Made by a program: the position numbers and the translations under genes. From NCBI RefSeq assembly GCF_900044055.2, contig NZ_FCOX02000001.1, positions 62,001 to 126,000 of the forward strand: a stretch of DNA of 64,000 nt, read 5' to 3'. The DNA is from Caballeronia calidae. Its GTDB lineage: Bacteria > Pseudomonadota > Gammaproteobacteria > Burkholderiales > Burkholderiaceae. Below the pieces are notes generated by a model that worked only from the letters and a program-made list of their open reading frames with translations, searched no databases and had not been told where the DNA came from. Position 1 is the stretch's first letter, and each line of letters starts with the position of its first letter. Of this stretch, positions 1-9,477 are shown piece after piece.

Positions 1-5
1 ACAAC

Positions 6-98
6 TGGCGGAGACGGAGGGATTCGAACCCTCGATCCAGTTTTTAGCCAGATGCTCCCTTAGCAGGGGAGTGCCTTCGACCTCTCGGCCACGTCTCC
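6..98 (-). tRNA. tRNA-Ser (anticodon GCU)
   Basis: On the minus strand this folds as a class II tRNA: a 7-bp acceptor stem (GGAGACG with CGTCTCC), an anticodon stem-loop CTCCC-CTGCTAA-GGGAG placing GCT as the anticodon, a long variable arm typical of tRNA-Ser, a T-arm with GGTTCGAATCC, discriminator G and an encoded CCA end at positions 6-8. It reads AGC/AGU serine codons. Confidence 0.95.
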
Positions 99-283
99 CA
101 AACTTTTCGTTGGCACCGGGAGTGCAGTGCAACGAGATCGAGATAATAGCGTGTTCGCGGGCGCCGGTCAAATTCGCATGACGATTTTTTGCCAATCGAT
201 GCATTTCGAATTCCGGCGCTACGCAAATCGCAACGATGCGAAGGCCCGCGAGCCTTCACATCCGCGTCACCTCGGAAGGCGGA

Positions 284-1534
284 TTACCCGCGATCCAGTT
301 CGAACGCCTTGTGCAGCGCGCGCACGGCCAGTTCCGTGTACTTCTCGTCGATCAGCACCGAAATCTTGATTTCCGACGTGGAGATCATCTGGATGTTGAT
401 GCCCTCTTCCGACAGCGTGCGGAACATCGTGCTCGCGATGCCCACGTGCGAGCGCATGCCGACGCCCACCACCGACACCTTCGACACCTTCGGGTCGCCC
501 AGCACGGTTTCCGCCTGAACGTGGCCCTTCACCGTGTTGTTCAGAATTTCGAGCGCGCGCTGATAGTCGCCGCGGCCCACCGTGAACGTGAAGTCGGTCT
601 TGCCGTTCACGCTCTGGTTCTGAATGATCATGTCGATGTCGATGTTCGCATCGGCGACCGGCCCGAGAATCTGATACGCGACGCCCGGCTTGTCGGGCAC
701 GCCCATCACCGCGATGCGCGCTTCGTCGCGCTGGAACGCGATGCCAGAAATCACTGCTTTTTCCATGTTCTCGTCTTCTTCAAAAGTAATCAGGGTGCCG
801 GAGTGCATCTCGTCTTCGAGCGGCATCAGCGGATCGGTCAGGCTGGAGAGCACGCGCGTCTTTACCTGATACTTGCCGGCGAATTCCACCGAGCGGATCT
901 GCAGCACCTTCGAGCCGAGGCTCGCCATTTCCAGCATTTCCTCGAAGGTCACGCGGTCGAGCCGGCGCGCTTCTTCGACGACGCGCGGGTCGGTCGTGTA
1001 GACGCCGTCGACGTCGGTGTAGATAAGGCACTCGTCCGCCTTCATCGCCGCCGCGATCGCGACTGCCGAGGTGTCCGAGCCGCCGCGGCCGAGCGTCGCG
1101 ATATGGCCTTCCGGATCGACGCCCTGGAAGCCCGTGATGACCACGACCTTGCCTGCGTCGAGTTCCTTCAGCACGCGCTCGCCGTCGATTTCGCTGATGC
1201 GCGCCTTCGTGAAGGCGCTGTCCGTCCTGATCGGCACTTGCCAGCCGGCATAGCTCACGGCCTCGAGGCCTTCGGCGTGCAGCGCGATGGCGAGAAGTCC
1301 CACGCTCACCTGCTCGCCCGTGGAGGCAATCATGTCGAGTTCGCGCGGGTCCGGATCGGCCTTGATGTCTCTTGCGAGGCCGAGCAGGCGGTTGGTTTCG
1401 CCGGACATCGCCGAGGGCACGACGACCATCTTGTGGCCGGCCTTGTGCCATTTGGCGACGCGCTTGGCGACGTTCTTGATGCGCTCGACCGAGCCCATCG
1501 AGGTGCCGCCGTATTTGTGTACGATGAGTGCCAT
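284..1534 (-). CDS. lysC: Aspartate kinase
   Basis: Phosphorylates aspartate in the first step towards lysine, threonine, methionine and diaminopimelate. The 416-residue protein starts with the aspartokinase signature VHKYGGTSMGSVERI, has the kinase fold over about residues 1-245 (FQGVDPEGHIATLGRGGSD near the active site), and two C-terminal ACT domains (about 265-410, with VGVGMRSHVGIAS and MISTSEIKISVL) for feedback inhibition. Length fits the Lys/Thr-regulated type. It lies downstream of tilS on the same strand with a 324-nt gap, so it probably has its own promoter. The ATG at 1534 is the only sensible start. Confidence 0.97.
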   Translation of the reverse strand: MALIVHKYGGTSMGSVERIKNVAKRVAKWHKAGHKMVVVPSAMSGETNRLLGLARDIKADPDPRELDMIASTGEQVSVGLLAIALHAEGLEAVSYAGWQVPIRTDSAFTKARISEIDGERVLKELDAGKVVVITGFQGVDPEGHIATLGRGGSDTSAVAIAAAMKADECLIYTDVDGVYTTDPRVVEEARRLDRVTFEEMLEMASLGSKVLQIRSVEFAGKYQVKTRVLSSLTDPLMPLEDEMHSGTLITFEEDENMEKAVISGIAFQRDEARIAVMGVPDKPGVAYQILGPVADANIDIDMIIQNQSVNGKTDFTFTVGRGDYQRALEILNNTVKGHVQAETVLGDPKVSKVSVVGVGMRSHVGIASTMFRTLSEEGINIQMISTSEIKISVLIDEKYTELAVRALHKAFELDRG

Positions 1535-1858
1535 TGTCGTTCTGAACTGGAAGGAAAACCGCGCTTTACGCGCTCAACGCGAGAGCGCTCGAGACTCGCG
1601 CTCGATCGCTTCAGGGGATGTCGAAGCCGGCTACGATCGCGGGCGCTGCCGCACGCCCGCCGCGCGCTGACAAGAATGTGGGTATGCGGCGCACGGATGC
1701 GTGGTTGCGGGCGAAATCGAGTCTTTTGAACGCAGATGCCGCGCAAGAACGCGCTTGGGCGAAACGAGTTACCGTACCCGATCGAAGCTGAAATTACAAG
1801 ATGACGCGCCCGTGGCGGCGATTTTACCGGCTTCGGCGCAACGCCCCGCGAAAGCGCT
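1535..1858. other. Intergenic region tilS-lysC
   Basis: This 324-bp gap holds no convincing gene. Reading frames across it are antisense or read-through extensions of lysC and tilS. On the minus strand it forms the lysC leader and contains a weak candidate promoter. I see no lysine riboswitch-like structure and no clear Rho-independent terminator after tilS. Confidence 0.5.
1771..1799 (-). promoter_or_regulatory. Candidate lysC promoter
   Basis: Minus-strand TTGTAA (1794-1799) is separated by 17 bp from TACGGT (1771-1776). The -35 is reasonable and the -10 weak. Its placement in the tilS-lysC gap, about 240 nt before the lysC start, makes it plausible but unproven. Confidence 0.3.
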
Positions 1859-3286
1859 TCACGCCAGCAGCAAATCCGGCCGCCACACGATCCGCCGCAG
1901 CGGCCCGTGCGCCGCGCTCGGCGCCGCTTCCCGGTTCACGCCCACGTGCGGCACGAACAGCAGCGCCTCGCCGACGAACAGCAGCGGCACGTCGCGCTTC
2001 CACGCCGGCACGCCGCGCTCCTGAAACAGGTTCTTGAGCGTGCGGCTCGGCGCCTCGCCCGCGACGCGCATGCGCTCGCCGCCCATCCGCGAGCGCGCGA
2101 CGAGCGGCGCGGTGCGCAACACGCCCTCCCCGACGACGTCGTCGGCGGGCGCATCGGCCGGCTCGAACACGAACGAGCCGCGCCATTGCGGCAGACGCCA
2201 GACTTCCTCGCCCTGCCATTGCAGATCCACCGTGGCGCGGGCCGCGCGCGCGCCTTCGTCGAGATCGGGAGCATCGGCGCTGTCGCCCGGCTCCCAGAAC
2301 AGCACGTTGCGATACGCGCGCAGGCTATGCCCCGCATGATCGACGCGCAACGCGTGGCCGTCGCGCGCCGCGGCGGCGTCGCGCACCTGACGCAGCATGT
2401 CGGCGATACGCGCCGTCGATGCCGCCGGCAAGCCGCGCGAGCGAATCCAGAAACGCATCAGGTTGATCGCGCGTTCGTCGTCGAGGGCGAGGAACGTGTC
2501 GAGCGTCAACGCGCCGTCCTCGACGGCGCTTCGCACCTGCTCGAGATCGATGCGCGCGAGCTGGTCCAGCAACCGCTGCGCCGATGCCGCATGCGATGCC
2601 GTGCGCGCGAGCGCATCGCGGAAGCCGGGAAAATGCACCGCGAGCACCGGCAGCACGTCGTGACGCAGCGCGTTGCGGGAATAGCGCGTATCGGCGTTGG
2701 ATTCGTCGTCGATCCAGCTCAGATCGCGCTCGTGCGCGTACTGCTCCAACTGCGCGCGCAAGAGCCGCAAGAGCGGACGCAGCCGCGGCGCCGCGCCATC
2801 CGAGCGCTGCGGCGCCATCGCCGCGAGACCCGCGACGCCCGCGCCGCGCAGCAGTTGCAGCAGCACGGTTTCGGCCTGATCGTCGGCATGATGCGCGATC
2901 AGGAGCGCGCTCGCGCCGTGCTCGTCGCAGAGTTGATCGAGCGCGCGGTAACGCGCATCGCGCGCCGCCGCTTCGAGACTCTCGCCGCCCGCGCGCGCGA
3001 CATCGACATGGCGCGCCGCATAAGCCACGTCGAGCGATTGCGCGAAGCTCTCGCAATGCGCGGCCCACGCGTTCGCGTTCGGGCTCAGCCCATGATGAAT
3101 ATGCAACGCGACGACGCAGCGCGCGCCGAAGCAGCGCACGGCCGCATCGAGCAGGACGGTCGAATCGAGTCCGCCGCTCAAGGCGACGGCGAGAAGCGCA
3201 TCGGGGGAAAGATCCGCGTCCGAAACCGCCGCGCGCACCGCCTCGAAGACGAGGCGGCCGGCTGGGGTTTCGTTATCGGATGTCAC
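1859..3286 (-). CDS. tilS: tRNA(Ile)-lysidine synthase
   Basis: Modifies C34 of tRNA-Ile(CAU) to lysidine with ATP and lysine, changing both decoding and charging from Met to Ile. The 475-residue protein has the N-type ATP-pyrophosphatase P-loop SGGLDSTVLL near residue 35, then HIHHGLSPNANAW, and a C-terminal substrate-binding region rich in Arg (RMGGERMRVAGEAPSRTLKN, about residues 405-425) as in other TilS proteins. The start codon is GTG at 3286. It follows accA by 38 bp and is probably co-transcribed with it. Confidence 0.95.
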   Translation of the reverse strand: MTSDNETPAGRLVFEAVRAAVSDADLSPDALLAVALSGGLDSTVLLDAAVRCFGARCVVALHIHHGLSPNANAWAAHCESFAQSLDVAYAARHVDVARAGGESLEAAARDARYRALDQLCDEHGASALLIAHHADDQAETVLLQLLRGAGVAGLAAMAPQRSDGAAPRLRPLLRLLRAQLEQYAHERDLSWIDDESNADTRYSRNALRHDVLPVLAVHFPGFRDALARTASHAASAQRLLDQLARIDLEQVRSAVEDGALTLDTFLALDDERAINLMRFWIRSRGLPAASTARIADMLRQVRDAAAARDGHALRVDHAGHSLRAYRNVLFWEPGDSADAPDLDEGARAARATVDLQWQGEEVWRLPQWRGSFVFEPADAPADDVVGEGVLRTAPLVARSRMGGERMRVAGEAPSRTLKNLFQERGVPAWKRDVPLLFVGEALLFVPHVGVNREAAPSAAHGPLRRIVWRPDLLLA

Positions 3287-3324
3287 GAGAGATCGTGAGA
3301 AGAAAGATGACGATGAGCGCGGAT

Positions 3325-4296
3325 TCAGGCGCCCGGAATCGATTCCTTGAACTTGCCGTACGCCATCAGCTTTTCGAAGCGGCGCTCGCGCAGCTCGTTG
3401 ACGCTCATGCCCTGGAACTGACGCAGCGAATCGGCGAGCGCGCGGCGCAGCAGCGCGGCCATGCCCTTCGGATCGCGATGCGCGCCGCCGAGCGGCTCGT
3501 TCACGATCTTATCGATGAGACCGAGCGCCTTCAGGCGATGCGCGGTCAGACCGAGCGCTTCCGCCGCTTCCGGCGCCTTCGCCGCGCTCTTCCACAGGAT
3601 CGACGCGCAGCCTTCCGGCGAGATCACCGAGTAGGTGGAGAACTGCAGCATCATCACGGTATCCGCGACGGCGATCGCGAGCGCGCCGCCCGAGCCGCCT
3701 TCGCCGATGATCGTCGTGATGATCGGCGTCTTGAGTTCGGCCATCACATACAGGTTGCGGCCGATCGCTTCCGACTGCCCGCGCTCTTCCGCGCCGATGC
3801 CCGGATACGCGCCCGGCGTATCGACGAACGTGAAAATCGGCAAGCCGAACTTCTCGGCGGTGCGCATCAGGCGCTCGGCCTTGCGATAGCCTTCCGGACG
3901 CGGCATGCCGAAGTTGCGCAGCGCGCGCTCCTTCGTGTCGCGGCCCTTCTGATGGCCGATCACCATGCACGGCTGACCGTTGAATCGCGCGAAGCCGCCG
4001 ACGATCGCGAGGTCGTCCGCGAAGGCGCGGTCGCCATGCAATTCGTGGAAATCGGTGAAAAGCTCGCTCACATAGTCGAGCGTGTACGGACGCTGCGGAT
4101 GACGCGCGATTTGCGAAACCTGCCAGGGCGACAGATTCGCATAGAGATCCTTCGTGAGTTGCTGGCTCTTCTTCGACAGCCGGTCGATTTCTTCCGAAAT
4201 ATCGACAGCGGAATCGTCCTGAACGAAGCGGAGTTCTTCGATCTTCGCTTCGAGTTCAGCGATCGGCTGCTCGAAATCCAGAAACGTGGTCTTCAT
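3325..4296 (-). CDS. accA: Acetyl-CoA carboxylase carboxyltransferase subunit alpha
   Basis: With AccD forms the carboxyltransferase that makes malonyl-CoA for fatty-acid synthesis. The 323-residue protein has the usual length and family blocks: [18 protein letters not shown] at the N-terminus, [40 protein letters not shown] (crotonase-like core, about residues 160-180) and [12 protein letters not shown] minus-strand TATAAT at 4374-4379 lies in its 117-bp leader. tilS follows closely. Confidence 0.98.
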   Translation of the reverse strand: MKTTFLDFEQPIAELEAKIEELRFVQDDSAVDISEEIDRLSKKSQQLTKDLYANLSPWQVSQIARHPQRPYTLDYVSELFTDFHELHGDRAFADDLAIVGGFARFNGQPCMVIGHQKGRDTKERALRNFGMPRPEGYRKAERLMRTAEKFGLPIFTFVDTPGAYPGIGAEERGQSEAIGRNLYVMAELKTPIITTIIGEGGSGGALAIAVADTVMMLQFSTYSVISPEGCASILWKSAAKAPEAAEALGLTAHRLKALGLIDKIVNEPLGGAHRDPKGMAALLRRALADSLRQFQGMSVNELRERRFEKLMAYGKFKESIPGA

Positions 4297-4373
4297 GTGT
4301 TCGAGTCCTAGAACATCGGGCAGCGCGTATTCTAACCGCGTCCGTCCCTGATAAATGCGCGCGGAAGCTATGG

Positions 4374-4379
4374 ATTATA
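4374..4379 (-). promoter_or_regulatory. Candidate -10 element for accA
   Basis: A perfect minus-strand TATAAT stands about 80 nt before the accA ATG, in the gap after the glycosylase gene. No good -35 hexamer lies 16-18 bp upstream, so the assignment rests on the -10 and its position. Confidence 0.35.
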
Positions 4380-4413
4380 AAACAACGATAGTTCCGTAAT
4401 TCGCTGGCTGGAA

Positions 4414-5475
4414 TCAGTGATCTGCCGGGATCGGATTGAGACTGCGCCACATGTACCACGTCGCGACCGTGCGCCATGGCTCCCAGTTCGCCGCGACCTC
4501 GCGCGCCTCGCTGCGCGTGACCGGCTCGCCGCTGAAATAGTTGACGCTGATCGCCTGGATCAGGCCGAGATCGTCGAGCGGCAAAACGTCCGGGCGCGAC
4601 AGATTGAAGATGAGGAACATCTCCGCCGTCCATCGGCCGATGCCGCGAATCTGCGTGAGCTCGGCGATCACGGCTTCGTCGTCCATCGAGGTCCACGCGT
4701 TGACGTGCAGCGCGCCCGATTCGAAATGCTGCGCGAGATCGAGAATGTATTCGGCCTTGCGTTTCGACAAACCGCACGCCTGGAGCTTCTCGTGACCCAG
4801 CCCGATGAAGTGCGCCGGATGGATCTCCGGGCACGCGGCCTTCACGCGCTCCCAGATCGCTTGCGCCGCCTTCACCGAAATCTGCTGACCGGCCACCGAG
4901 CGCGCGAGCGTCGAGAACGGATCGCCGAGATTGACGAGGTGAATCTCGCCGAACTTCGGAATCAGCTTCTTGAGGATGCGGTCGCGCTTCATGAGATCGG
5001 CGCACGCGCGGTCCCAGTAGTCAGGACGGACGACTTCGCGCGTGAGTCCGCCGATCTGCACCGGCACCGCCGCATCGGACGTGACGACGCGCGACTTGCG
5101 CACGACTTCGCCCTGCTGCGTGTCCGGCACGAGCACCTGCGCGCTCGCGCCTGCCGCGACCGCGCGGCCGCTGCCCTTCGCGGGCGATGCCTCGGCTTCC
5201 TCGGTGCCCGCCTTCGATGCGCGCGCCGCGCCGTTCAGACGCGCCGTCGCCTCGGGTTTCGGTGCCTTGAGCGCGGCGCTTCTCGTCGGCTTCATGCCGG
5301 CACCCGCTCGCTTGACCGCGGTCGGGCGGCCGGTTGCCGTGCTCACGCCATCGATCTTCTGCGCGTTCGAGGCCGCGTTCGTTTTCGTATGCGCGCCGCG
5401 CGTGCGCTTCGTTGCGCCCGACGCATCGCTGACAGACGCGGGTCGCTTGACCGGCGCCTTCCTGGCCGTTGCCAT
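4414..5475 (-). CDS. DNA-3-methyladenine glycosylase II (AlkA-type, HhH-GPD) with basic N-terminal tail
   Basis: Base-excision repair enzyme that removes alkylated purines. The catalytic half (about residues 145-353) has the helix-hairpin-helix LTQIRGIGRWTAEMFLIF (about 272-290) followed by LPLDD, holding the catalytic Asp near residue 301, and SVAGQQISVKAA, typical of HhH-GPD proteins. The first about 135 residues are low complexity, rich in Lys, Ala, Thr and Arg, resembling DNA-binding tails of histone-H1-like proteins. That makes it much longer than the usual catalytic unit. It lies 47 bp after cysS on the same strand. Confidence 0.9.
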   Translation of the reverse strand: MATARKAPVKRPASVSDASGATKRTRGAHTKTNAASNAQKIDGVSTATGRPTAVKRAGAGMKPTRSAALKAPKPEATARLNGAARASKAGTEEAEASPAKGSGRAVAAGASAQVLVPDTQQGEVVRKSRVVTSDAAVPVQIGGLTREVVRPDYWDRACADLMKRDRILKKLIPKFGEIHLVNLGDPFSTLARSVAGQQISVKAAQAIWERVKAACPEIHPAHFIGLGHEKLQACGLSKRKAEYILDLAQHFESGALHVNAWTSMDDEAVIAELTQIRGIGRWTAEMFLIFNLSRPDVLPLDDLGLIQAISVNYFSGEPVTRSEAREVAANWEPWRTVATWYMWRSLNPIPADH

Positions 5476-5522
5476 CTTGCCTCCTGCCTGGTGAGTCGAT
5501 CAGAGGGTTCGAAGGACCGCGC

Positions 5523-6920
5523 TCAAACGCGGCGCCATTCGGTCGACCCACCCGGTTTGTCTTCAAGCGCAATACCGGCTTCGAGCAATGCGGCGCGAAT
5601 CCGGTCTGCTTCGGCATAGTTCTTCGCCTGCTTCGCGGCGATGCGTTCGGCGATCTTCGCTTCGATCTCCTGCGGCGAAAGGCCCTGCTCCGCGCCCGAG
5701 CCGGCCGCCTGCTGAAGGAAGACGCGCGGCTCGCGGCCGAGCAGGCCGAGCACGCCGGCGAGACCCTTGAGCTGGCGAGCGAGCGCGGCATCGCGCGTGC
5801 GGTTCACTTCGCCTGCAAGATCGAACAACACCGACACGGCCACCGGCGTGTTGAAGTCGTCGTTCATCGCTGACTGGAAACGCTGCGCGTTCGCTTCGTT
5901 CCAGTCAAGTTGCTGATTGTCCGGCTCGACATCCTTCAACGCCGTATATAGGCGCGTCAACGCGTTCTTTGCGTCGTCGATATGCACATCGCTGTAATTC
6001 AGCGGCGACCGATAGTGTGCCCGCGCAATAAAGAAGCGCACGACTTCGGCATCGAATTTTTCAAGGACTTCGCGGATCGTGAAGAAGTTGCCGAGCGACT
6101 TCGACATCTTCTCGTTGTCGATCTGCACGTAGCCGTTGTGCATCCAGTAGTTCACGAACGTCTTGCCGGTCGCGCCTTCGCTCTGCGCGATCTCGTTCTC
6201 GTGATGCGGAAACTGCAGATCCTGCCCGCCGCCGTGGATATCGAACTGTTCGCCGAGCAGCGTGCAGCCCATGGCGGAACATTCGATGTGCCAGCCCGGA
6301 CGCCCGCGGCCCCACTTCGAGTCCCAGCCGGAGTCGGCGGGCTCGTCGGCCTTCGCCTGCTTCCACAGCACGAAGTCGAGCGGATCTTCCTTCGCATCGT
6401 TGGCGGCGACGCGCTCGCCCGCACGGAGGTCTTCGATCGACTTGCCCGACAGCTTGCCGTAGTCGGCGAACTTGCGCACCGCGTAGTTCACGTCGCCATC
6501 TTTCGCGTGATACGCATAGCCGTTCGCCTGCAACGCATCGATCATGCCGAGCATCTGCGGGATGAAGTCGGTCGCGCGCGGCTCGATATCCGGACGCGCG
6601 ACGCCGAGCGCATCGGCGTCTTCATGCATGGCCGTGATGAAGCGATGCGTGAGCGACTTGATCGGCTCGTTGTTCTCGACCGCGCGGCGGATGATCTTGT
6701 CGTCGATGTCCGTGATGTTGCGCACGTACGTGACCTTGTAGCCGACCGTGCGCAGCCATCGCTGCACGATATCGAACACCACCATCACGCGCGCATGACC
6801 GATGTGACAATAGTCATACACCGTCATTCCGCAGACATACATGCGTACCTCGCCGGCTTTGAGCGGCGTGAAGGGTTGCTTGTCACGGGCGAGCGTGTTG
6901 TAGATGCGCAGCGAGTTCAT
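5523..6920 (-). CDS. cysS: Cysteinyl-tRNA synthetase
   Basis: Class I aminoacyl-tRNA synthetase charging tRNA-Cys. The protein has 465 residues from the ATG at 6920 ([10 protein letters not shown]); an in-frame start 27 nt upstream is less likely. It contains the HIGH-box CHIGHARV, zinc-site regions ([16 protein letters not shown] and WHIECSAM) and the KMSKS loop [11 protein letters not shown], then the C-terminal DALR-type helical region. Followed by the glycosylase gene on the same strand and divergent from the TPR gene to the right. Confidence 0.97.
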   Translation of the reverse strand: MNSLRIYNTLARDKQPFTPLKAGEVRMYVCGMTVYDYCHIGHARVMVVFDIVQRWLRTVGYKVTYVRNITDIDDKIIRRAVENNEPIKSLTHRFITAMHEDADALGVARPDIEPRATDFIPQMLGMIDALQANGYAYHAKDGDVNYAVRKFADYGKLSGKSIEDLRAGERVAANDAKEDPLDFVLWKQAKADEPADSGWDSKWGRGRPGWHIECSAMGCTLLGEQFDIHGGGQDLQFPHHENEIAQSEGATGKTFVNYWMHNGYVQIDNEKMSKSLGNFFTIREVLEKFDAEVVRFFIARAHYRSPLNYSDVHIDDAKNALTRLYTALKDVEPDNQQLDWNEANAQRFQSAMNDDFNTPVAVSVLFDLAGEVNRTRDAALARQLKGLAGVLGLLGREPRVFLQQAAGSGAEQGLSPQEIEAKIAERIAAKQAKNYAEADRIRAALLEAGIALEDKPGGSTEWRRV

Positions 6921-7405
6921 AGAAGGCGAAGCGTAGGCCGGAATCACCGTGTGCCGGGAAGCAGGCGGCGTGATCGATGCGTGCGGGGGTCACGAAAGAC
7001 GCACACGCGATGGCGAACACGACGGTCATGCGACCAGGACGGAGACGGCCACGAGTGGCGAAGGACAGTCTGGCGTCGGCGCGGGTACGCGCCCGGCAAG
7101 CACCAAGCGCAAGACACGTGCGCGGGACGTGCAGACCTTTTGTTAGAATGGGTCGGAGTATAACACCGGGACTTGAGCCTATGAAATCTCGAAGCGGCCG
7201 CGCGGCGGGCAGTGCAAGCCGCGCTCCAGGCGGGGCTGAAAGCCTTGCCGGACAGCGTGCCGCATCGGGCATTTCTGCCCGCGTTCCGGTCCATGCGCGC
7301 ATTCACGGGCCCGTCCATCCGCTCATCGAAGCGGGTACGCGCCCGTCGTCTCGTTCGCCGCTTTCGTGGCTTCTTTCGCTGCATCATTCATTGACTCGAT
7401 TCCAA
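6921..7405. other. Divergent region between cysS and the TPR gene
   Basis: The only open frame is an N-terminal extension of the TPR gene (an ATG at 7181 is in frame), but the encoded stretch up to about 7390 is Arg/Ser/Pro-rich without recognisable features, and looks like a high-GC chance frame. A TATAAC at 7159-7164 could be part of a rightward promoter, giving a long 5' leader. Nothing else is evident. Confidence 0.45.
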
Positions 7406-8206
7406 GTGACTCATCGCAACGCGCGCACGCCTCTGCAACTCTCCTGCCGGCCGGTTGCCCGGACCTTCGGCACCTTCGCCGCACGCACGCTCGCCATCGC
7501 GACGCTCGGATTCGCCGCCTGCATCGGCATGTCGGGCGCCGCGCTCGCGCAGACGTCACCGGCCACGCGCGATGACACGCCGCAAGCCGATGCGGCCATC
7601 GCCAACAAGGACTGGAACGCCGCGCTCAAGCAGCTCGATGCGCGCATCGCCGGCAATCCGCGTGACGTGCAGGCGAAGTTCAAGCGCGCCACCGTGCTCG
7701 CGCGCCTGAACCGCGACGACGAAGCCATCGCCGCCTTCACCGAGCTCACGCAGGCTTACCCGGAATTGCCCGAGCCGTACAACAATCTCGCCGCGCTCTA
7801 TGCGAAGAAGGGCCGCTACGAGGACGCGCGCGCCGCGCTCGAAACCGCGGTCAAGGCGAACCCCGGCTACGCGCTCGCGTATGACAACCTGGGCGACCTC
7901 TATCTTCGCCTCGCGAGCGAGTCGTACAAGCGCGCGCAATCGCTCGGCTCGAAGAGCCCGGTCACGAGCCAGCGCATCGCGGCGATTCAGAACATCTACA
8001 ATCCGCCGAAGAAGCGCGCGGGCGCGGCGGATATCGCCTCGGGCACGCCCGCTGCGACAGCACCGCGTACGGCCGCCGACGAATGGGCGCCGGCATCGGG
8101 CACGACCTCGTCGCCGATGCCCTCGCCCGACGAGTACTCGCCGTTCGGCGGCCCGACCGCGCCGCTGCCGACCACGCCTTATGTCGCCCCGAAAGCGCAG
8201 CCTTGA
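7406..8206 (+). CDS. Exported tetratricopeptide-repeat protein
   Basis: Probable periplasmic TPR protein of unknown partner. From the GTG at 7406 the protein has a basic N-terminus, a hydrophobic segment TLAIATLGFAACIGMSGAALA and an AQ-TS signal-peptidase site. Then come about three TPR units (NKDWNAALKQLDARIAGNP, NRDDEAIAAFTELTQAYP, GRYEDARAALETAVKANP) and a Pro/Ala/Ser-rich tail. The start is uncertain: TTG at 7391 and ATG at 7181 are in frame and none has a good ribosome-binding site. It precedes two cyclophilin genes, which suggests a role around exported-protein folding, but that is inference. Confidence 0.75.
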   Translation: MTHRNARTPLQLSCRPVARTFGTFAARTLAIATLGFAACIGMSGAALAQTSPATRDDTPQADAAIANKDWNAALKQLDARIAGNPRDVQAKFKRATVLARLNRDDEAIAAFTELTQAYPELPEPYNNLAALYAKKGRYEDARAALETAVKANPGYALAYDNLGDLYLRLASESYKRAQSLGSKSPVTSQRIAAIQNIYNPPKKRAGAADIASGTPAATAPRTAADEWAPASGTTSSPMPSPDEYSPFGGPTAPLPTTPYVAPKAQP

Positions 8207-8312
8207 ACGAACGGACCGGCGCGCGCGGTAAGCTGTCGCCGCGCGTCGCAGTTTGCCGGACGCGCGCTTCGCGGTTGACGCTTTGCATTCACCACACGAG
8301 GATCGATCCTTC

Positions 8313-8894
8313 ATGAAATTCCTGATGTTGGCGCTGTCGAGCGCTGCCCTGATCGCGAGCGCGCCCGCGTTCGCCCAGCCGAATGCGCAGGCCGCGCACC
8401 CCACCGTGCTCTTCAAGACCACGCAAGGCGACATCAAGGTCGAGCTCTATCCGGAGAAGGCGCCGAAGACGGTCGCGAACTTTCTCGACTACGTGAAGTC
8501 CGGTCAATACAGCGGCACGATCTTCCATCGCGTGATTCCGGGCTTCATGATCCAGGGCGGCGGCTACAGCACGAGCTTCGCGGAGAAGCCGACGCGCGCG
8601 CCGATTCCGCTCGAGAGCAAGAACGGTCTGAAGAACGCCACGGGCACGATCGCGATGGCGCGCACGAGCGACCCGAACTCCGCCACGGCACAGTTCTTCA
8701 TCAATACGGTCGATAATGCGGGTCTCGACTATCCGAGCCCGGACGGCAACGGCTATGCCGTGTTCGGCAAGGTCGTCGCGGGCATGGACGTCGTGAAGAA
8801 GATCGAAGGCAGCCCGACCACCACGCGCGGCCCGATGCAGGACGTGCCGCAGAAGCCGACCGTGATCGAGTCGGCGAGCGTGGTCTCGCAGTAA
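8313..8894 (+). CDS. ppiA: Periplasmic cyclophilin-type peptidyl-prolyl isomerase
   Basis: Catalyses cis-trans isomerisation of prolyl bonds in the periplasm. The ATG at 8313 follows a GAGGA site and gives a clear signal peptide (MKFLMLALSSAALIASAPAFA), 193 residues in all. The cyclophilin core shows [34 protein letters not shown] and YAVFGKVVAGMDVV, including the catalytic Arg and the peptide-binding Gln/Phe residues. It is followed by a cytoplasmic paralogue. Confidence 0.93.
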   Translation: MKFLMLALSSAALIASAPAFAQPNAQAAHPTVLFKTTQGDIKVELYPEKAPKTVANFLDYVKSGQYSGTIFHRVIPGFMIQGGGYSTSFAEKPTRAPIPLESKNGLKNATGTIAMARTSDPNSATAQFFINTVDNAGLDYPSPDGNGYAVFGKVVAGMDVVKKIEGSPTTTRGPMQDVPQKPTVIESASVVSQ

Positions 8895-8914
8895 CCAGAA
8901 GCGCATGTCGCTGA

Positions 8915-8937
8915 CCCGGCGCGCACGCCGCGCCGGG
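8915..8937 (+). repeat. Inverted repeat between the two cyclophilin genes
   Basis: CCCGGCGCG (8915-8923) and CGCGCCGGG (8929-8937) form a perfect 9-bp stem with a 5-nt loop, about 20 nt after the ppiA stop. No T-tract follows, so it may act as a 3'-end stabiliser rather than a Rho-independent terminator. Confidence 0.45.
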
Positions 8938-8972
8938 GCTCAAATCAAACACACATTGGAGAGAACATCATC

Positions 8973-9464
8973 ATGGTCGAATTGCATACGAACCACGGCG
9001 TCATCAAGCTCGAACTGGACGCGGACAAGGCGCCTAAGACCGTCGAGAACTTCCTCAACTATGTGAAGAAGGGTCACTACGACAACACCGTGTTCCACCG
9101 CGTCATCGACGGCTTCATGATCCAGGGCGGCGGTTTCGAGCCGGGCATGAATCAGAAAGGCACGGACGCGCCGATCAACAACGAAGCGAACAACGGCCTC
9201 AAGAACGACACGGGCACGATCGCGATGGCGCGCACGAACGATCCGCATTCGGCGACCGCGCAGTTCTTCATCAACGTGAAGGACAACGACTTCCTGAACC
9301 ACTCGTCGCCGACGCCGCAAGGCTGGGGCTACACGGTGTTCGGCCGTGTCGTCGAAGGCATGGACGTGGTCGAGAAGATCAAGAAGGTCAAGACCGGCTC
9401 GAAGGGCTTCCATCAGGACGTGCCGGTCGACGACGTGGTGATCGAAAAGGCCGTCGTAGTCTGA
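8973..9464 (+). CDS. ppiB: Cytoplasmic cyclophilin peptidyl-prolyl isomerase B
   Basis: The 163-residue cyclophilin has no signal peptide, so it is cytoplasmic. Motifs are [40 protein letters not shown] and [20 protein letters not shown], closely matching enterobacterial PpiB. A GGAGAG ribosome-binding site precedes the ATG. lpxH begins 13 bp after its stop and is probably co-transcribed. Confidence 0.95.
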   Translation: MVELHTNHGVIKLELDADKAPKTVENFLNYVKKGHYDNTVFHRVIDGFMIQGGGFEPGMNQKGTDAPINNEANNGLKNDTGTIAMARTNDPHSATAQFFINVKDNDFLNHSSPTPQGWGYTVFGRVVEGMDVVEKIKKVKTGSKGFHQDVPVDDVVIEKAVVV

Positions 9465-9477
9465 TCCCGGTCATTGC

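Noticed and set aside
236..1729. 497-codon plus-strand open frame across lysC
   Set aside because: It is antisense to lysC, Arg/His-rich, without motifs; typical of high-GC codon shadows.
1535..1858. Lysine riboswitch in the lysC leader
   Set aside because: No conserved lysine-riboswitch structure is visible, and these are uncommon in betaproteobacteria.
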